A stretch of DNA of 64,000 nt from Marinobacter sp. 2_MG-2023. GTDB lineage: Bacteria > Pseudomonadota > Gammaproteobacteria > Pseudomonadales > Oleiphilaceae. The stretch lies in contig NZ_JAUOPH010000004.1 in assembly GCF_030546935.1 (NCBI RefSeq), forward strand, positions 248,001 to 312,000, read 5' to 3'. The notes beneath the pieces were generated by a model. It did not search any database, was not told the origin of the DNA, and saw only the letters and a list, made by a program, of their open reading frames with translations. Below are positions 39,495-48,391 of this stretch, piece by piece. The position numbers were made by a program, and so were the translations under genes. The stretch's first letter is position 1; every line of letters begins with the position of its first letter.

Positions 39495-40466
39495 ATGAAC
39501 ATTCGTTCACTGTTTAATTTTCGGGTCCCCCTGACCATGCCCGCCGTGAAAAGCCCCGATCAGCTCATAACGACGTCCAGTAGTCTGCTTCCATTTATTG
39601 ATGCTTTACCTGATGCCGTTGTTATCGTTAACAATGACCACAGGATCGCTTTGGTAAACTCTCGCGCCGGGGAAATGTTTGGACACCCTGTAGATACCCT
39701 GAAAGGTTCAGATCTGTCGATGCTTATCCCCAAGCTTCACCGGGATATGCACAGACACAGGGTCGGTGACTATTTTCAGAACCCCACTCCCCGCTCCATG
39801 GGTTTGAATAAAAGATTTTGCGGCGTTCATGCTGATGGCACGGAGATTCCCGTCGATATTACGATTAACACGATCATGTTGGACGGGTGTGTGGTTGCCA
39901 TGGCACTTGTCAGAGATGTGTCCTACCAAAGAGAGCTGGAAGAGCGCTTGATTCGTGAATCCCTGACGGACGAAATGACAGGTTTTTTCAATCGAAAACA
40001 TTTCAACAATCAGCTGAGCGCACTGCACTCCGGCTTCACCCGGTCGGGTTTGCCTTCCTCTGTCATCATGTTCGATTTCGACCACTTCAAGAACATCAAT
40101 GATCAATACGGCCACGCCGCCGGTGACATTGTACTTATTGATACCGCAAAGATGATCAAGGAAGAGCTCCGCCCGTTAGACGTGGCCTGCCGTATCGGTG
40201 GAGAGGAGTTTGCCATCATCATGCCGAACACCCGGATAGAAAGTGCAGCGACACTCGCAGAGCGTATTCGCAAACAAATTGAGGCAACGGACTTCAGGCT
40301 CGAAAACACAGTTTTTCATGCCACTGTCACTATGAGCGTGGCCTCGTTTCTACCCTCAGACCAATCGTACGACTCGCTAGTCAGAAGGGCCGACAAAGCT
40401 CTCTATATTGGCAAGGCCGCCGGGCGTAACTGTATAGCTTCGCAGGACTCAATACCGCCGATATAA
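39495..40466 (+). CDS. PAS-GGDEF diguanylate cyclase
   Basis: Cytosolic diguanylate cyclase of 323 aa. PAS domain at about residues 30-150 (ALPDAVVIVNNDHRIALVNS), then GGDEF with the active motif GGEEF (near residue 236) and an RxxD inhibitory site (RPLD) five residues upstream. It should make c-di-GMP with product feedback. The start is ATG at 39495; the preceding GTG is also in frame. It ends at a hairpin shared with the convergent slyD-like gene. Confidence 0.9.
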   Translation: MNIRSLFNFRVPLTMPAVKSPDQLITTSSSLLPFIDALPDAVVIVNNDHRIALVNSRAGEMFGHPVDTLKGSDLSMLIPKLHRDMHRHRVGDYFQNPTPRSMGLNKRFCGVHADGTEIPVDITINTIMLDGCVVAMALVRDVSYQRELEERLIRESLTDEMTGFFNRKHFNNQLSALHSGFTRSGLPSSVIMFDFDHFKNINDQYGHAAGDIVLIDTAKMIKEELRPLDVACRIGGEEFAIIMPNTRIESAATLAERIRKQIEATDFRLENTVFHATVTMSVASFLPSDQSYDSLVRRADKALYIGKAAGRNCIASQDSIPPI

Positions 40467-40481
40467 GGGGCCTAAAGCCCC
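40467..40481. terminator. Hairpin between convergent genes
   Basis: GGGGC-CTAAA-GCCCC, a 5-bp GC stem with a 5-nt loop, directly after the cyclase stop and 12 bp from the slyD-like stop. It is probably a bidirectional terminator although no strong T-tract follows. Confidence 0.5.
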
Positions 40482-40492
40482 GGCTTCTCACC

Positions 40493-40972
40493 TCAATGAT
40501 GCCCGCCAGGCCCATGAGCGTGGCCGTGCGCGATCTCTTCTGGCTCGGCAGCGCGTACTTCAATGATTTCGACATCGAAAGTCAGGGTTTTGCCCGCCAT
40601 TGGGTGGTTGGTATCAACATCAGCAAACTTGAGGCCGACCTTGGCGACGACCACATGGCGTGGGCCCTGCTCTGTTTGCACCTGGGCAATCATGCCCCGC
40701 TTCCAGCGTTTGGCACCCACCAAATGTTTGACTGGCACACGCTGCACCGCATCAGCCTTACGTGCACCATAGGCTTTATCCGGAGTGACGGTTACACTAA
40801 ATGTATCGCCGGCCTCACGACCTTCCAAGGCTTCTTCCAGGCCCCGGATAATGCCACCGTGGCCATGCAGGTATGCGTTCGGCTCACCACCGCGGGAATT
40901 TTCAACGGTATTGCCTTGCTCATCACTAACACTGTAGTGGAACAAGACAACCTGATTCTTTTCGATTGGCAT
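40493..40972 (-). CDS. slyD: FKBP-type peptidyl-prolyl isomerase, SlyD-like
   Basis: Prolyl isomerase of 159 aa. The FKBP half (VVLFHYSVSDEQGNTVENS; GLEEALEGREAGD) contains the inserted flap domain (YGARKADAVQRV...HVVVAKVG). The C-terminus is His-rich (HGHAHGPGGHH), as in metal-binding SlyD. The ATG at 40972 starts the family sequence; the reading frame stays open upstream but is not SlyD. A TATAAT lies 31 bp upstream (41003-41008). A diverged copy of this promoter and the first codons recurs at about 51172-51285. Confidence 0.88.
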   Translation of the reverse strand: MPIEKNQVVLFHYSVSDEQGNTVENSRGGEPNAYLHGHGGIIRGLEEALEGREAGDTFSVTVTPDKAYGARKADAVQRVPVKHLVGAKRWKRGMIAQVQTEQGPRHVVVAKVGLKFADVDTNHPMAGKTLTFDVEIIEVRAAEPEEIAHGHAHGPGGHH

Positions 40973-41002
40973 AGAGTTCTCTGCAATGATTCTGGGTGCG
41001 CC

Positions 41003-41008
41003 ATTATA
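41003..41008 (-). promoter_or_regulatory. Likely -10 box of slyD
   Basis: TATAAT on the minus strand, 31 bp upstream of the slyD ATG. The same hexamer with the same spacing occurs in the partial duplicate upstream of the lipoprotein gene at 50753-51223, which supports its use. No consensus -35 is obvious. Confidence 0.45.
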
Positions 41009-41045
41009 ACCAGCAGCGCCACTGACTCCAGCACTCACTGGTAAG

Positions 41046-43232
41046 CTAGGGTTCCTGATGAGCCCGCACCTTGCCGTCAACAAGCCCTGTAAACTCTGAA
41101 ACTGGAACAGGGCGACTGAAATAGTTCCCTTGATAAAGGTCACAGCCAAGCCCTTTGAGAACTTCCAGGTGAGGCCCTTTTTCCACACCTTCCGCCACAA
41201 CACTGATACCGAAATTCTTGCCCATTGCGATGATAGATTTAACCATAACCAAATCCATTTCATCATCAAGCAAGTCGCGCGTAAAAGAGTGGTCAACCTT
41301 CAGTTCGTTGATGGGTAGATGCTTCAGATAATTCAGCGATGAATAGCCCGTACCGAAATCATCCAGCGAAAACGATAACCCGAAATCTACCAACTCATTC
41401 AGCTTTTCAATTATTTCCTTGGTGTCGCCCAGCAAAACGGTTTCAGTGATTTCCAGCTTCAACATAGAGCGATCAATACCCGACTCAGAAACAATCCTTT
41501 TCACATTCGTCACGAAATCCCCAGACCAAACCTGCTTCGCACTAATGTTGATCGACATGCGCAAATGTTGATATCGCGAGTCAGATTGCCACTCTTTTAG
41601 CTGCCTGCAAGCTTCAGCCAGTACCCAGTCACCGATCGGTGAAATTAGATTCGTCCCTTCGACAACAGCCATAAAATCACTCGGGCTCAGCAGACCCCGC
41701 TCAGGGTGAGCCCAACGGATCAGAGCCTCGGCAGAGACAAGGCTGAGATTTTCATCATATTGAGGTTGATAGTGCAAAACGAAATCGCCCTGAGCCAACG
41801 AGGCCCACAACTCTTTCTCTAACCGCGCAGTCTTGTCAATTTCTTCCTGTATGACCGGATCAAATATTGCGGAATCATCCTTGCCTTTACTCTTGGCCTG
41901 ATACAGTGCCAAATCTGCTAACTGCAGCAATTCAGAGGCCTCTTTCAAACCAGGTTCAAAAATAGTGATCCCAATACTTGCTGTAATAGCGTAGTTAATC
42001 GGAGGGCGGTTTTCGTTCAGCGTTATACTTATGTTTTTGCCAATCTCTGAGCGAATATCCTTAGCAATCAGCTTGGCTTGAGCAGCCGCATTCCGAGGGT
42101 CAACATCCAACTCATTAAGAACAATGACAAACTCATCACCGCCGAACCTGGCAACCGTATCATCCCCACGAACCAGTGAGTTAAGCCGCCCCCCCAGAAC
42201 CATCAGTAAATCATCACCCGCTTGATGCCCATAGGTATCATTCAGGTATTTGAAGTTATCCAGATCTAAAAATAATACTGCACCGCACTTCCCGGAACGC
42301 TTACAACGATCAAGAGCAAGACCTAACCTGTCGTTCAATAGTGCGCGATTTGGCAGACTGGTTAGAGAATCATAAAAAGCCAATGACTCTATTTCGGATT
42401 GGTTAATTTTTTGCTGCGTAACATCCTGAACAATCCCTGCCAGCAGCAACGGCTTACCTTCCTCATCGTACTCAACAATACTTCCACGATCCCAAAGCCA
42501 TATGACTTCTCCATCGGGGCGATTAAACCTGAACTCAATTTCATATGGGGTATTCTTTTCCAATAACGCCTCAAGAGCATCGGCAACACGCTGTTTGTCG
42601 TCCTCAACAATGCGAGACATGAAATACGAGAACGAACCTCTCGAACGGTTAATTCCGGTAATTCTTTCCCAACCTTTACTGAAAAGCACCACATTGGTCT
42701 CTGTGTTCCAGTCCCACATTCCTTCTCGGGAAACAGACAAAACCAGCTCCAACCGCTTGGAGTTAAACTCGGCCAGATTCTTTAATTCGGTTATTTCAGT
42801 AATGTCTCGAGCAATAACAGCAACGTTCGGCTCACCGTTACTGTTCTTGAATGGGATTTTCAGCGACTGGTAATGGCGAACCTCGCCTGTATTGCTATCA
42901 GTCGAGTCCTCATAAACCGTTTCGGGCTCGAAGCGCCGCATCACGCTCTGAACGTTTTCTTTAAAAAACCTGCCCTGCTCCTTATTACCAGTAAAAAAGG
43001 AGTCTTCTTTACCAATCATTTCCTCTGGGGTGGTGCCGTATAGCTTTGCCACGTAGCTGTTTGCGAAAACAAAGTTGCCTTCCCAGTTTTTAGCCAGGAT
43101 AGGCTCTGGTATGGCGTTAACGATGTCAGACAGCAACCTGTTTTTTTCTCGCTCAGCATCCAGTTGTGATTGAGGTGAATCGCCCATTAATCTACTGCCC
43201 ATGTCTAGAATCTTGAAACTAACATTGAACAT
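41046..43232 (-). CDS. PAS-PAS-GGDEF-EAL c-di-GMP protein
   Basis: Cytosolic protein of up to 728 aa. PAS 1 (about 30-150), PAS/PAC 2 (155-280), GGDEF (285-450) with canonical GGDEF and RxxD (RGDD), and EAL (460-715) with AEALIRW, NISAKQV, DDFGTGYSSL, LKVDHSF and AEGVE. Both activities look intact, so its net output must be set by the PAS input. The first ATG (43232) lies at the edge of a dispersed repeat, so translation may start at the ATG 10 or 15 codons later (MGSRLMG). Confidence 0.88.
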   Translation of the reverse strand: MFNVSFKILDMGSRLMGDSPQSQLDAEREKNRLLSDIVNAIPEPILAKNWEGNFVFANSYVAKLYGTTPEEMIGKEDSFFTGNKEQGRFFKENVQSVMRRFEPETVYEDSTDSNTGEVRHYQSLKIPFKNSNGEPNVAVIARDITEITELKNLAEFNSKRLELVLSVSREGMWDWNTETNVVLFSKGWERITGINRSRGSFSYFMSRIVEDDKQRVADALEALLEKNTPYEIEFRFNRPDGEVIWLWDRGSIVEYDEEGKPLLLAGIVQDVTQQKINQSEIESLAFYDSLTSLPNRALLNDRLGLALDRCKRSGKCGAVLFLDLDNFKYLNDTYGHQAGDDLLMVLGGRLNSLVRGDDTVARFGGDEFVIVLNELDVDPRNAAAQAKLIAKDIRSEIGKNISITLNENRPPINYAITASIGITIFEPGLKEASELLQLADLALYQAKSKGKDDSAIFDPVIQEEIDKTARLEKELWASLAQGDFVLHYQPQYDENLSLVSAEALIRWAHPERGLLSPSDFMAVVEGTNLISPIGDWVLAEACRQLKEWQSDSRYQHLRMSINISAKQVWSGDFVTNVKRIVSESGIDRSMLKLEITETVLLGDTKEIIEKLNELVDFGLSFSLDDFGTGYSSLNYLKHLPINELKVDHSFTRDLLDDEMDLVMVKSIIAMGKNFGISVVAEGVEKGPHLEVLKGLGCDLYQGNYFSRPVPVSEFTGLVDGKVRAHQEP

Positions 43233-43273
43233 AAATCAATCTTTGATTCGATGCCTCAGGATTTTTGTAACTC
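43227..43273 (-). repeat. thpR 3'-end repeat, copy 1
   Basis: Read on the minus strand from GAGTTACAAAAATCCTGAGG to the ATG at 43232. It matches copy 2 (49408-49455) at about 43 of 47 positions. Copy 2 contains the last codons and stop of thpR; here those codons (ELQKS stop) have no thpR in front of them. It contains a small inverted repeat AATCA-AAGAT-TGATT. Confidence 0.75.
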
Positions 43274-43297
43274 TTTTCCAGTGGCAAACGGAGCTGT

Positions 43298-43909
43298 TCA
43301 GCCCAATTTGACGCGATGCAGGACCTGATAGGGGCCTTGCACGTCTCTGGTTTCGTATTGAGCAAAGACGATTTCGTGAACCGTAAAATCGATATCGTGT
43401 GAGCTGAGCTCAGAAATCGATCCCACTATGTCGGCCGGCCTGTAAGCTTCATTATAGAATCCCAGAGTGACGTGCGGGGTGTAAACACGTTGGTTGTCAA
43501 CGTTAGCAGCACTACCCAGGCACTCGCGTATGGATGCCAGATTACCCAAAGGGTCGTGAACTTGAATGTAAGGGCAGATAGCAAAGCTGTTGCAGCCGGA
43601 TAACTGTAAGGGAAATGCTCTGAACGAACGTTTCTCTAGCTGATCAACTTGCCTCAATACCAAATTCTGATGGACTTGCTTCTCCGAAAGCAGGCCTGCC
43701 AACGCCAAGGTAATGTGGGGCTGTCGTGCATAGCCTGCGTGCAGTTTGTCGGACAAATGCTTCTGACACGCCTCTACTTTATTCAGGCAGGCCGGGTTTG
43801 TTACTTCGATTGCCCAGAACCCGAAATGAGGGGCTCCTTTATGCCACTCACGGAAATCCCGCAGCTCGGCTGGGCAAGTAGCTTCAAGGGCTAAAAAGTC
43901 GGAAAACAT
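43298..43909 (-). CDS. 2'-5' RNA ligase / LigT-like phosphoesterase family protein
   Basis: Protein of 203 aa in the 2H phosphoesterase superfamily. The two HxT motifs are PHITLAL and PHVTLGF, separated by about 85 residues as expected for the bilobed fold. It is only distantly similar to the ThpR protein at 49438-49998, so it is not a recent duplicate. A relic of the thpR 3' end lies just past its own stop. Likely acts on cyclic phosphates or RNA ends; substrate unknown. Confidence 0.8.
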   Translation of the reverse strand: MFSDFLALEATCPAELRDFREWHKGAPHFGFWAIEVTNPACLNKVEACQKHLSDKLHAGYARQPHITLALAGLLSEKQVHQNLVLRQVDQLEKRSFRAFPLQLSGCNSFAICPYIQVHDPLGNLASIRECLGSAANVDNQRVYTPHVTLGFYNEAYRPADIVGSISELSSHDIDFTVHEIVFAQYETRDVQGPYQVLHRVKLG

Positions 43910-44119
43910 AGTATGGATCGCTCAACGTGGCACGCTACCCCGGTTTCCCGAAGTTGATAAGCACAACATCCTGGTCTTAAATGAAAAGGTTATCCGGCAC
44001 ACTGTATTTTATGGCGGTTCAGTCTCATTAGCGACATAGCGCCATTGTGAGAGACAGCGATCAGTCTCTCAGGCGAAATGTTTTATCCGCATGAAACATC
44101 GTATTCAAAGGAGGATTTT

Positions 44120-44422
44120 ATGAAAAAGCTCCATGCACTCGCGTTTTATGCTTTGATCACACCGGGCATAGCCCTGGGTTCAGCGGTATTGCTTGCCGAA
44201 GAAGGCAGTGACGCGAATCAGGATTTGGGAGAACAGGACATGGGCCACCATGCTGAACCCCAAAACCAGAACTCTGAGCTACATCAAGGGTCCACCAAGT
44301 CCAAATACAATGCAGCTGACACCACGGGCAGAACTGACAAAAAAGACAAAAAAGACAAAGCTGGTCCGAAAAAGGGCGACCATTCGGGCAAACATAAAAA
44401 AGAAGATATGGACGAGCAGTAA
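44120..44422 (+). CDS. Secreted small charged protein
   Basis: Exported protein of 100 aa. Signal peptide from MKKLHALAFYALITPGIALG, then a hydrophilic Gln/Asn/His segment and a very Lys/Asp-rich tail (TDKKDKKDKAGPKKGDHSGK). The ATG at 44120 follows AAAGGAGGATTTT, one of the best ribosome sites in the window, which implies strong translation. No family was recognised; a polyelectrolyte or cation-binding role in the periplasm is a guess from composition. Confidence 0.65.
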   Translation: MKKLHALAFYALITPGIALGSAVLLAEEGSDANQDLGEQDMGHHAEPQNQNSELHQGSTKSKYNAADTTGRTDKKDKKDKAGPKKGDHSGKHKKEDMDEQ

Positions 44423-44443
44423 CCACTAGTTCGTCATCAGAAT

Positions 44444-44477
44444 CAGGCCTTTTTCGGACTGAACCAATAAAGGCCTG
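44444..44477. terminator. Inverted repeat between convergent genes
   Basis: CAGGCCTTT and AAAGGCCTG form a 9-bp stem with a 16-nt loop. T-rich and A-rich stem ends make it usable in both directions between the secreted small protein and the symporter. Confidence 0.6.
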
Positions 44478-44498
44478 CCGGTGTCTCAGGAGAGCACG

Positions 44499-45761
44499 CT
44501 AGGCCAGCTGTTTATCCGGCACCGCCGAGCTTTCCACCACCGAACCATGCTTCTGTTCGGAACGGGCTATCACTGAGGTACACGCCAGGTCTCCGGTTAC
44601 GTTCATAGCCGTGGCCCCCATACCCACAAGGGCATCAATAGAGACCAATAGAGCAACGGTTTCGATGGGCAGGCCTACCTGCGCAAACACGGTCGCAATC
44701 ATGACAATACCCGCGCCCGGCACTCCGGCAGTACCTATAGAGGCGAGGGTACCGATCAGCACAATTTCCAGCATGGTGACAAAGTCCAGGGGCACCCCTA
44801 CCACATTGGCGGCAAAGACTGCGGAAATGGCAATGCGGATACCAGCCCCATCCATATTGATGGTGGCGCCCAGTGGCAAGCTGAAACCAAAGATACGCTG
44901 AGGAATACCCATTCGACGGGCTGCGTTCAGCGTCAGAGGCAGGGTTCCGGAGCTGCTCTGGGTAGCAAAGGCCGTGGCAACCGGAGCACGGGCCTCACGA
45001 ATAAAGTCCGCCAGGCCAACACCATTGAGACGCATAAGAACCGCGTACACCGCCAGCTGTACCGCCAGAGCGATATACAACACCATGACCATGTCCCCCA
45101 AGGCCAGTATCGTGGCCATGCCCTGCTCACCTGCGGTAGTGGCTACAATCGCGAACACACCAATCGGAACATACTGCAGAACTCCTGCCATCACCTTCAT
45201 CGTGACATCGTTCAGGCCAGAGACCACGTCATACACCTTGGCTCCTGCTTCACCGTGGGTGTCTGATTCCCGCAGTTTCAGCAAGGCAATGCCAAACACA
45301 ATCGCGGTAAAAATAATTCCCAGAAGGTTCGGTTGGGCAAATGCCTCAACAATATTGGCGGGAACAATGTTCAGAAGCACCTGAACAAAGCCAGGATTCT
45401 CCGGCACTTCAACACTGGCCGAAGACGTTAACTCCAGCCCGCTGCCGGGTTCAAATAAGGAAGCCACACCCAACCCTACCGCAATAGCCAGAGCCGAGGT
45501 CAGCACATAGAAACCCAGCAGTTTCCGGCCCACACGCCCCATACTGGAAAGATCGGCCTGATTGATGCCCACCATCAGGGTAAACAGAACAATCGGCACG
45601 ATCAGAAACTTCAATAACTTGAGCAGCAGCTCACCAAAAGGGTTCAGCCATTCAGCCACCACCGGTCCGCCTACAAGGCCGACAACCAAACCAAGAACCA
45701 GCGCAATACCAATACGCAGCACCAAAGAAGTCTTCAGATACACATCAAGCACAGATTTCAT
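44499..45761 (-). CDS. Dicarboxylate/amino acid:cation symporter (DAACS family)
   Basis: Inner-membrane secondary transporter of 420 aa in the GltP/GltT/DctA family. Helices begin LVLRIGIALVLGLVVG. The family motifs include the serine-rich hairpin AFATQSSSGTLPLTL, GATINMDGAG and the C-terminal LLVSIDALVGMGATAMNVTGD. It imports glutamate, aspartate, serine or C4-dicarboxylates with Na+ or H+. The ATG at 45761 follows GGAGCC. The long upstream region (45762-46131) probably carries its regulation. Confidence 0.9.
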   Translation of the reverse strand: MKSVLDVYLKTSLVLRIGIALVLGLVVGLVGGPVVAEWLNPFGELLLKLLKFLIVPIVLFTLMVGINQADLSSMGRVGRKLLGFYVLTSALAIAVGLGVASLFEPGSGLELTSSASVEVPENPGFVQVLLNIVPANIVEAFAQPNLLGIIFTAIVFGIALLKLRESDTHGEAGAKVYDVVSGLNDVTMKVMAGVLQYVPIGVFAIVATTAGEQGMATILALGDMVMVLYIALAVQLAVYAVLMRLNGVGLADFIREARAPVATAFATQSSSGTLPLTLNAARRMGIPQRIFGFSLPLGATINMDGAGIRIAISAVFAANVVGVPLDFVTMLEIVLIGTLASIGTAGVPGAGIVMIATVFAQVGLPIETVALLVSIDALVGMGATAMNVTGDLACTSVIARSEQKHGSVVESSAVPDKQLA

Positions 45762-46131
45762 GGAGGCTCCCGTTACACCCAGGCCCGTTAATGAGCAAGC
45801 GTTCAAATATCTAAGGAGGGGGATTCTGGTCAGCAGCGGCCTATGGGTAAACCGGTATTCCCACGTACGTTACTCACAAAAGCTTTGGATAAGGTTGCTG
45901 ATAACATCGGGTTAGTCAGCCGAAAGCCTTGTGCTACGGGAGCTCGGGAGAGCTGGTGCAAAAAAAGGCTATACATGAAGGCTATATGAATATGAAGGAT
46001 CCGTCTCAGCAGGTGAGGAATGCCTCGCTCACGTCCACCGCCACATCGACAAATCAACGTTCAAAACAGGTACAGCCTGTAGTTATCGAGTGGAACTGGA
46101 AACTCTACAAAATGCCGGCACAGCTTTCTGG
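45762..46131. other. Gap upstream of the symporter
   Basis: About 370 bp. On the plus strand an ATG at 45986 opens a 49-codon frame ending at 46135, with AAGG shortly upstream and a product ending KLYKMPAQLSG. It could be a tiny gene, but no other support is visible. The rest appears to be leader or promoter DNA of the minus-strand symporter, including an AAGGAGGGGG patch near 45813-45823. Confidence 0.3.
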
Positions 46132-46980
46132 TTAAAAGGCCCATTTTCTGTCAATGGCTTCCAGAGAACCATCTGCGACCAATGACTGATAGGCCACTAG
46201 CAAGCGCTTTAATTCATCAGCCGTTACCGACGCCTTGCTGACCCCAAAGAACACGGGTTCTTTAATCACAGTAAAAGGGTGAACCACCAGACCGTAATCC
46301 GGGTTGCGCCTTCTTTCAGCCAGGATGTCCAACGGTTCATCGAAGTAGCCAAGCAGCCGGCCCAGCAATACCTTGTCGTCGTTCTGGGGGCCGACCAACT
46401 CTTCAGCGCAGGCCTTGAATGCATCGTCGCTTCTCAGCCTTTCAGCAAACTCATCGCCGTAAGCGACATCTGGCTGAATACCAAATTTCAGGCCAAGTGA
46501 TTGACACTGCGCAACCAGATCGTCAAGAGAACTGATCGGCAGCGCAGCATTCTCCCTCGTCACAACCAGGCTCATCTGGGTGTATCGCTCTGGACCAATC
46601 CAATGCAGGTATTCGGAGCGTTCTTCGGTGATATTTACATTTACCAGCACGTCTACCTGCCCCTGCCTGGCCATGATCAAAGCCCGTGACCACGGAATTT
46701 CAACGACATTAGGGGTGAATCCCGCGCGCTCCACCAGAGCGACAGCCATCTCGACGTCAAGGCCTTCCCATTGTTTCTCTGAGTTTTTGTAATAGTTGGG
46801 ATAGAAGTTGCCCACCCTGATATCAAGGCTTTCTGTTGCCTTCGAGCCTGCGGCCATTAACAACAAAAAAAGCAGCACCAAGAGGTGAAATAAACGGCTA
46901 TCGGTACTTGAATGAAGTTGAAACAAGAAGCGCACCTTTTCAAAATGAACTGATTTAAAGTAACAGGTTTTCGCCGGCAA
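46132..46980 (-). CDS. Periplasmic solute-binding protein, family 3 (amino-acid type)
   Basis: Protein of up to 282 aa with a hydrophobic export segment (LFHLLVLLFLLLMAAGSKA) and an SBP_bac_3 fold (LDIRVGNFYPNYY; GLDVEMAVALVERAGF; GQVDVLVNVNITEERSEY). No permease or ATPase genes adjoin it, so it may be an orphan binding protein or sensor. The frame opens with TTG at 46980; a GTG at 46935 gives a more normal signal-peptide length. The start is therefore uncertain. Confidence 0.8.
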   Translation of the reverse strand: MPAKTCYFKSVHFEKVRFLFQLHSSTDSRLFHLLVLLFLLLMAAGSKATESLDIRVGNFYPNYYKNSEKQWEGLDVEMAVALVERAGFTPNVVEIPWSRALIMARQGQVDVLVNVNITEERSEYLHWIGPERYTQMSLVVTRENAALPISSLDDLVAQCQSLGLKFGIQPDVAYGDEFAERLRSDDAFKACAEELVGPQNDDKVLLGRLLGYFDEPLDILAERRRNPDYGLVVHPFTVIKEPVFFGVSKASVTADELKRLLVAYQSLVADGSLEAIDRKWAF

Positions 46981-47141
46981 TCCCCCATATGACCATGAAA
47001 AGAGTGCTGCCTTTATTTTTCACATAGGCGTAACCCGCACCCTCAAAGGCAGACTTCACATTGATACTTGAGATTAGATGATACGTATACTGGTTGGGTT
47101 TTGACCACCAACCAATGCATGCAGTTAGAGGTACCTCCTGA

Positions 47142-47945
47142 ATGACTAAACCCCTTCAATGGCTCATCAGAACCACCATATTTTTGTTGGTTCTGCTGGC
47201 AGGCCCCGCATTGATTGCGGCCTGTAGTAGCCAGTCTGGCCAGAGTTGGCGTGACGCCGATCGCTCCAGCGCGGGTATTGCGCCGCTACCCGGCGAGACC
47301 GAGGAAGCCATTGTGCAGGTTTATGGTGCCCGAGCTTATAATTGGCGCGGCAATTTTGCGGTCCATACCTGGATTGCGACCAAGGCGCGCGGGGCATCCA
47401 CCTACGAGGTTCATGATGTCACTGGCTGGGGTTATAAGCCGGTGCGGTCCCGCCCCGGTGAGCCGGACACCGCCTGGTATGGCAACCCGCCGATGTTACT
47501 GGCAGATCTCCGTGGTGAGAAAGCAGAGGCCGCCATCATCAATATCCAGAAAGCTATCGACGACTACCCCTTCGCGAATGAATACACAGCCTGGCCCGGG
47601 CCCAACAGCAACACCTTTGTAGCCTGGGTAATCCGCCAGGTACCCGAACTGGACGTCGCGCTGCCCAATATTGCTATCGGGAAAGACTATCTCGATGAAG
47701 GAGTGTTTGCGAAAGCACCCTCCGGTTCGGGCTACCAGTTCTCCCTGAATGGGTATTTCGGCATTATGGCGAGCATGCGGGAAGGTGTTGAGCTGAATAT
47801 CCTCGGCCTCAATATCGGTGTCGACCCTCTCTCTTTGGCCGTCAAATTGCCAGGGATCGGGCACCTTGGCTTGCGCGACCCCTGGATGGATCGATCCACT
47901 TGGCAAACAGCACCGGCTATCGAACAGGTTTCAGATGCAAATTAG
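47142..47945 (+). CDS. DUF3750-family exported protein
   Basis: Protein of 267 aa with an N-terminal hydrophobic segment (FLLVLLAGPALIAAC) that may be a lipoprotein signal. The DUF3750 pattern is present: VQVYGARAYNWRGNFAVHTW, WGYKPVRSRPGEPD, and YPFANEYTAWPGPNSNTFVAW. The AWPGPNSNTF stretch suggests a hydrolase-like fold, but function is not established. Its stop overlaps a decayed thpR fragment on the other strand. Confidence 0.85.
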   Translation: MTKPLQWLIRTTIFLLVLLAGPALIAACSSQSGQSWRDADRSSAGIAPLPGETEEAIVQVYGARAYNWRGNFAVHTWIATKARGASTYEVHDVTGWGYKPVRSRPGEPDTAWYGNPPMLLADLRGEKAEAAIINIQKAIDDYPFANEYTAWPGPNSNTFVAWVIRQVPELDVALPNIAIGKDYLDEGVFAKAPSGSGYQFSLNGYFGIMASMREGVELNILGLNIGVDPLSLAVKLPGIGHLGLRDPWMDRSTWQTAPAIEQVSDAN

Positions 47946-48022
47946 CGGTCACTCCCGCACGCCTGCGATAGGCGGGCTTTAAACTGAGTGAGAATTTCCA
48001 AGCTTGAGAACAGTCTGGGCAT
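47942..48022 (-). pseudogene. Decayed 5' fragment of thpR
   Basis: Minus-strand reading from an ATG gives MPRLFSSLEILTQFKARLSQ, then a stop after 26 codons. The intact ThpR at 49438-49998 begins MPRLFFGLEIPVQIKARLSK. About 70 bp align at roughly 75% identity. It is head-to-head with an intact thioredoxin gene, just as intact thpR is head-to-head with a decayed thioredoxin fragment. Confidence 0.75.
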
Positions 48023-48055
48023 GATTGGTCGCGCCCAGAAAGCGGGAGCAACCTT

Positions 48056-48391
48056 GTGATAACTGTTTGTTCAGAAGAGGCATTGTCAGAATTACTGCAA
48101 ACACACCCGGCCGTCCTGATCCTATTCGGAGGCCCCCACTGCGGCGTATGCCAGGCAATCAAGCCTCAGCTTGAAAAGCTTGCCAGTGGGGAATTCCCGA
48201 TGCTGGTAACAGCCTACATTGATTGCCAGGAAAGCGGCGGACAATTGTGCGCAGCTCGCGGCATTTTTTCTCTTCCGGTCGTACAGCTATGGTTTAACGG
48301 CCAGCGTTTCGCGGAGTTTGCCAGAGTTTTTTCCATCGGAGAGGTTCGTACCGCACTGGAAAGGCCCTATCACCACCTCAATGATGACTGA
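48056..48391 (+). CDS. Thioredoxin-family protein (CGVC)
   Basis: Cytosolic thioredoxin-fold protein of 111 aa. The redox motif is in FGGPHCGVCQAIKPQLEKL and the cis-proline in GIFSLPVVQLWFNGQ. The start is GTG at 48056 with GGGAG 7 nt upstream. The next gene starts immediately after its stop, so they form an operon. A decayed partial copy lies at about 50012-50125. Confidence 0.85.
   Translation: MITVCSEEALSELLQTHPAVLILFGGPHCGVCQAIKPQLEKLASGEFPMLVTAYIDCQESGGQLCAARGIFSLPVVQLWFNGQRFAEFARVFSIGEVRTALERPYHHLNDD

Noticed and set aside
43227..43273. Integron attC site
   Set aside because: I checked the thpR-tail repeats for RYYYAAC and GTTRRRY ends and palindromic arms; they are absent, and no integron integrase is visible.
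43298..43909. LigT-like gene as a duplicate of thpR
   Set aside because: Apart from the HxT motifs the proteins do not align; only the thpR tail relic beyond its stop is related to thpR.
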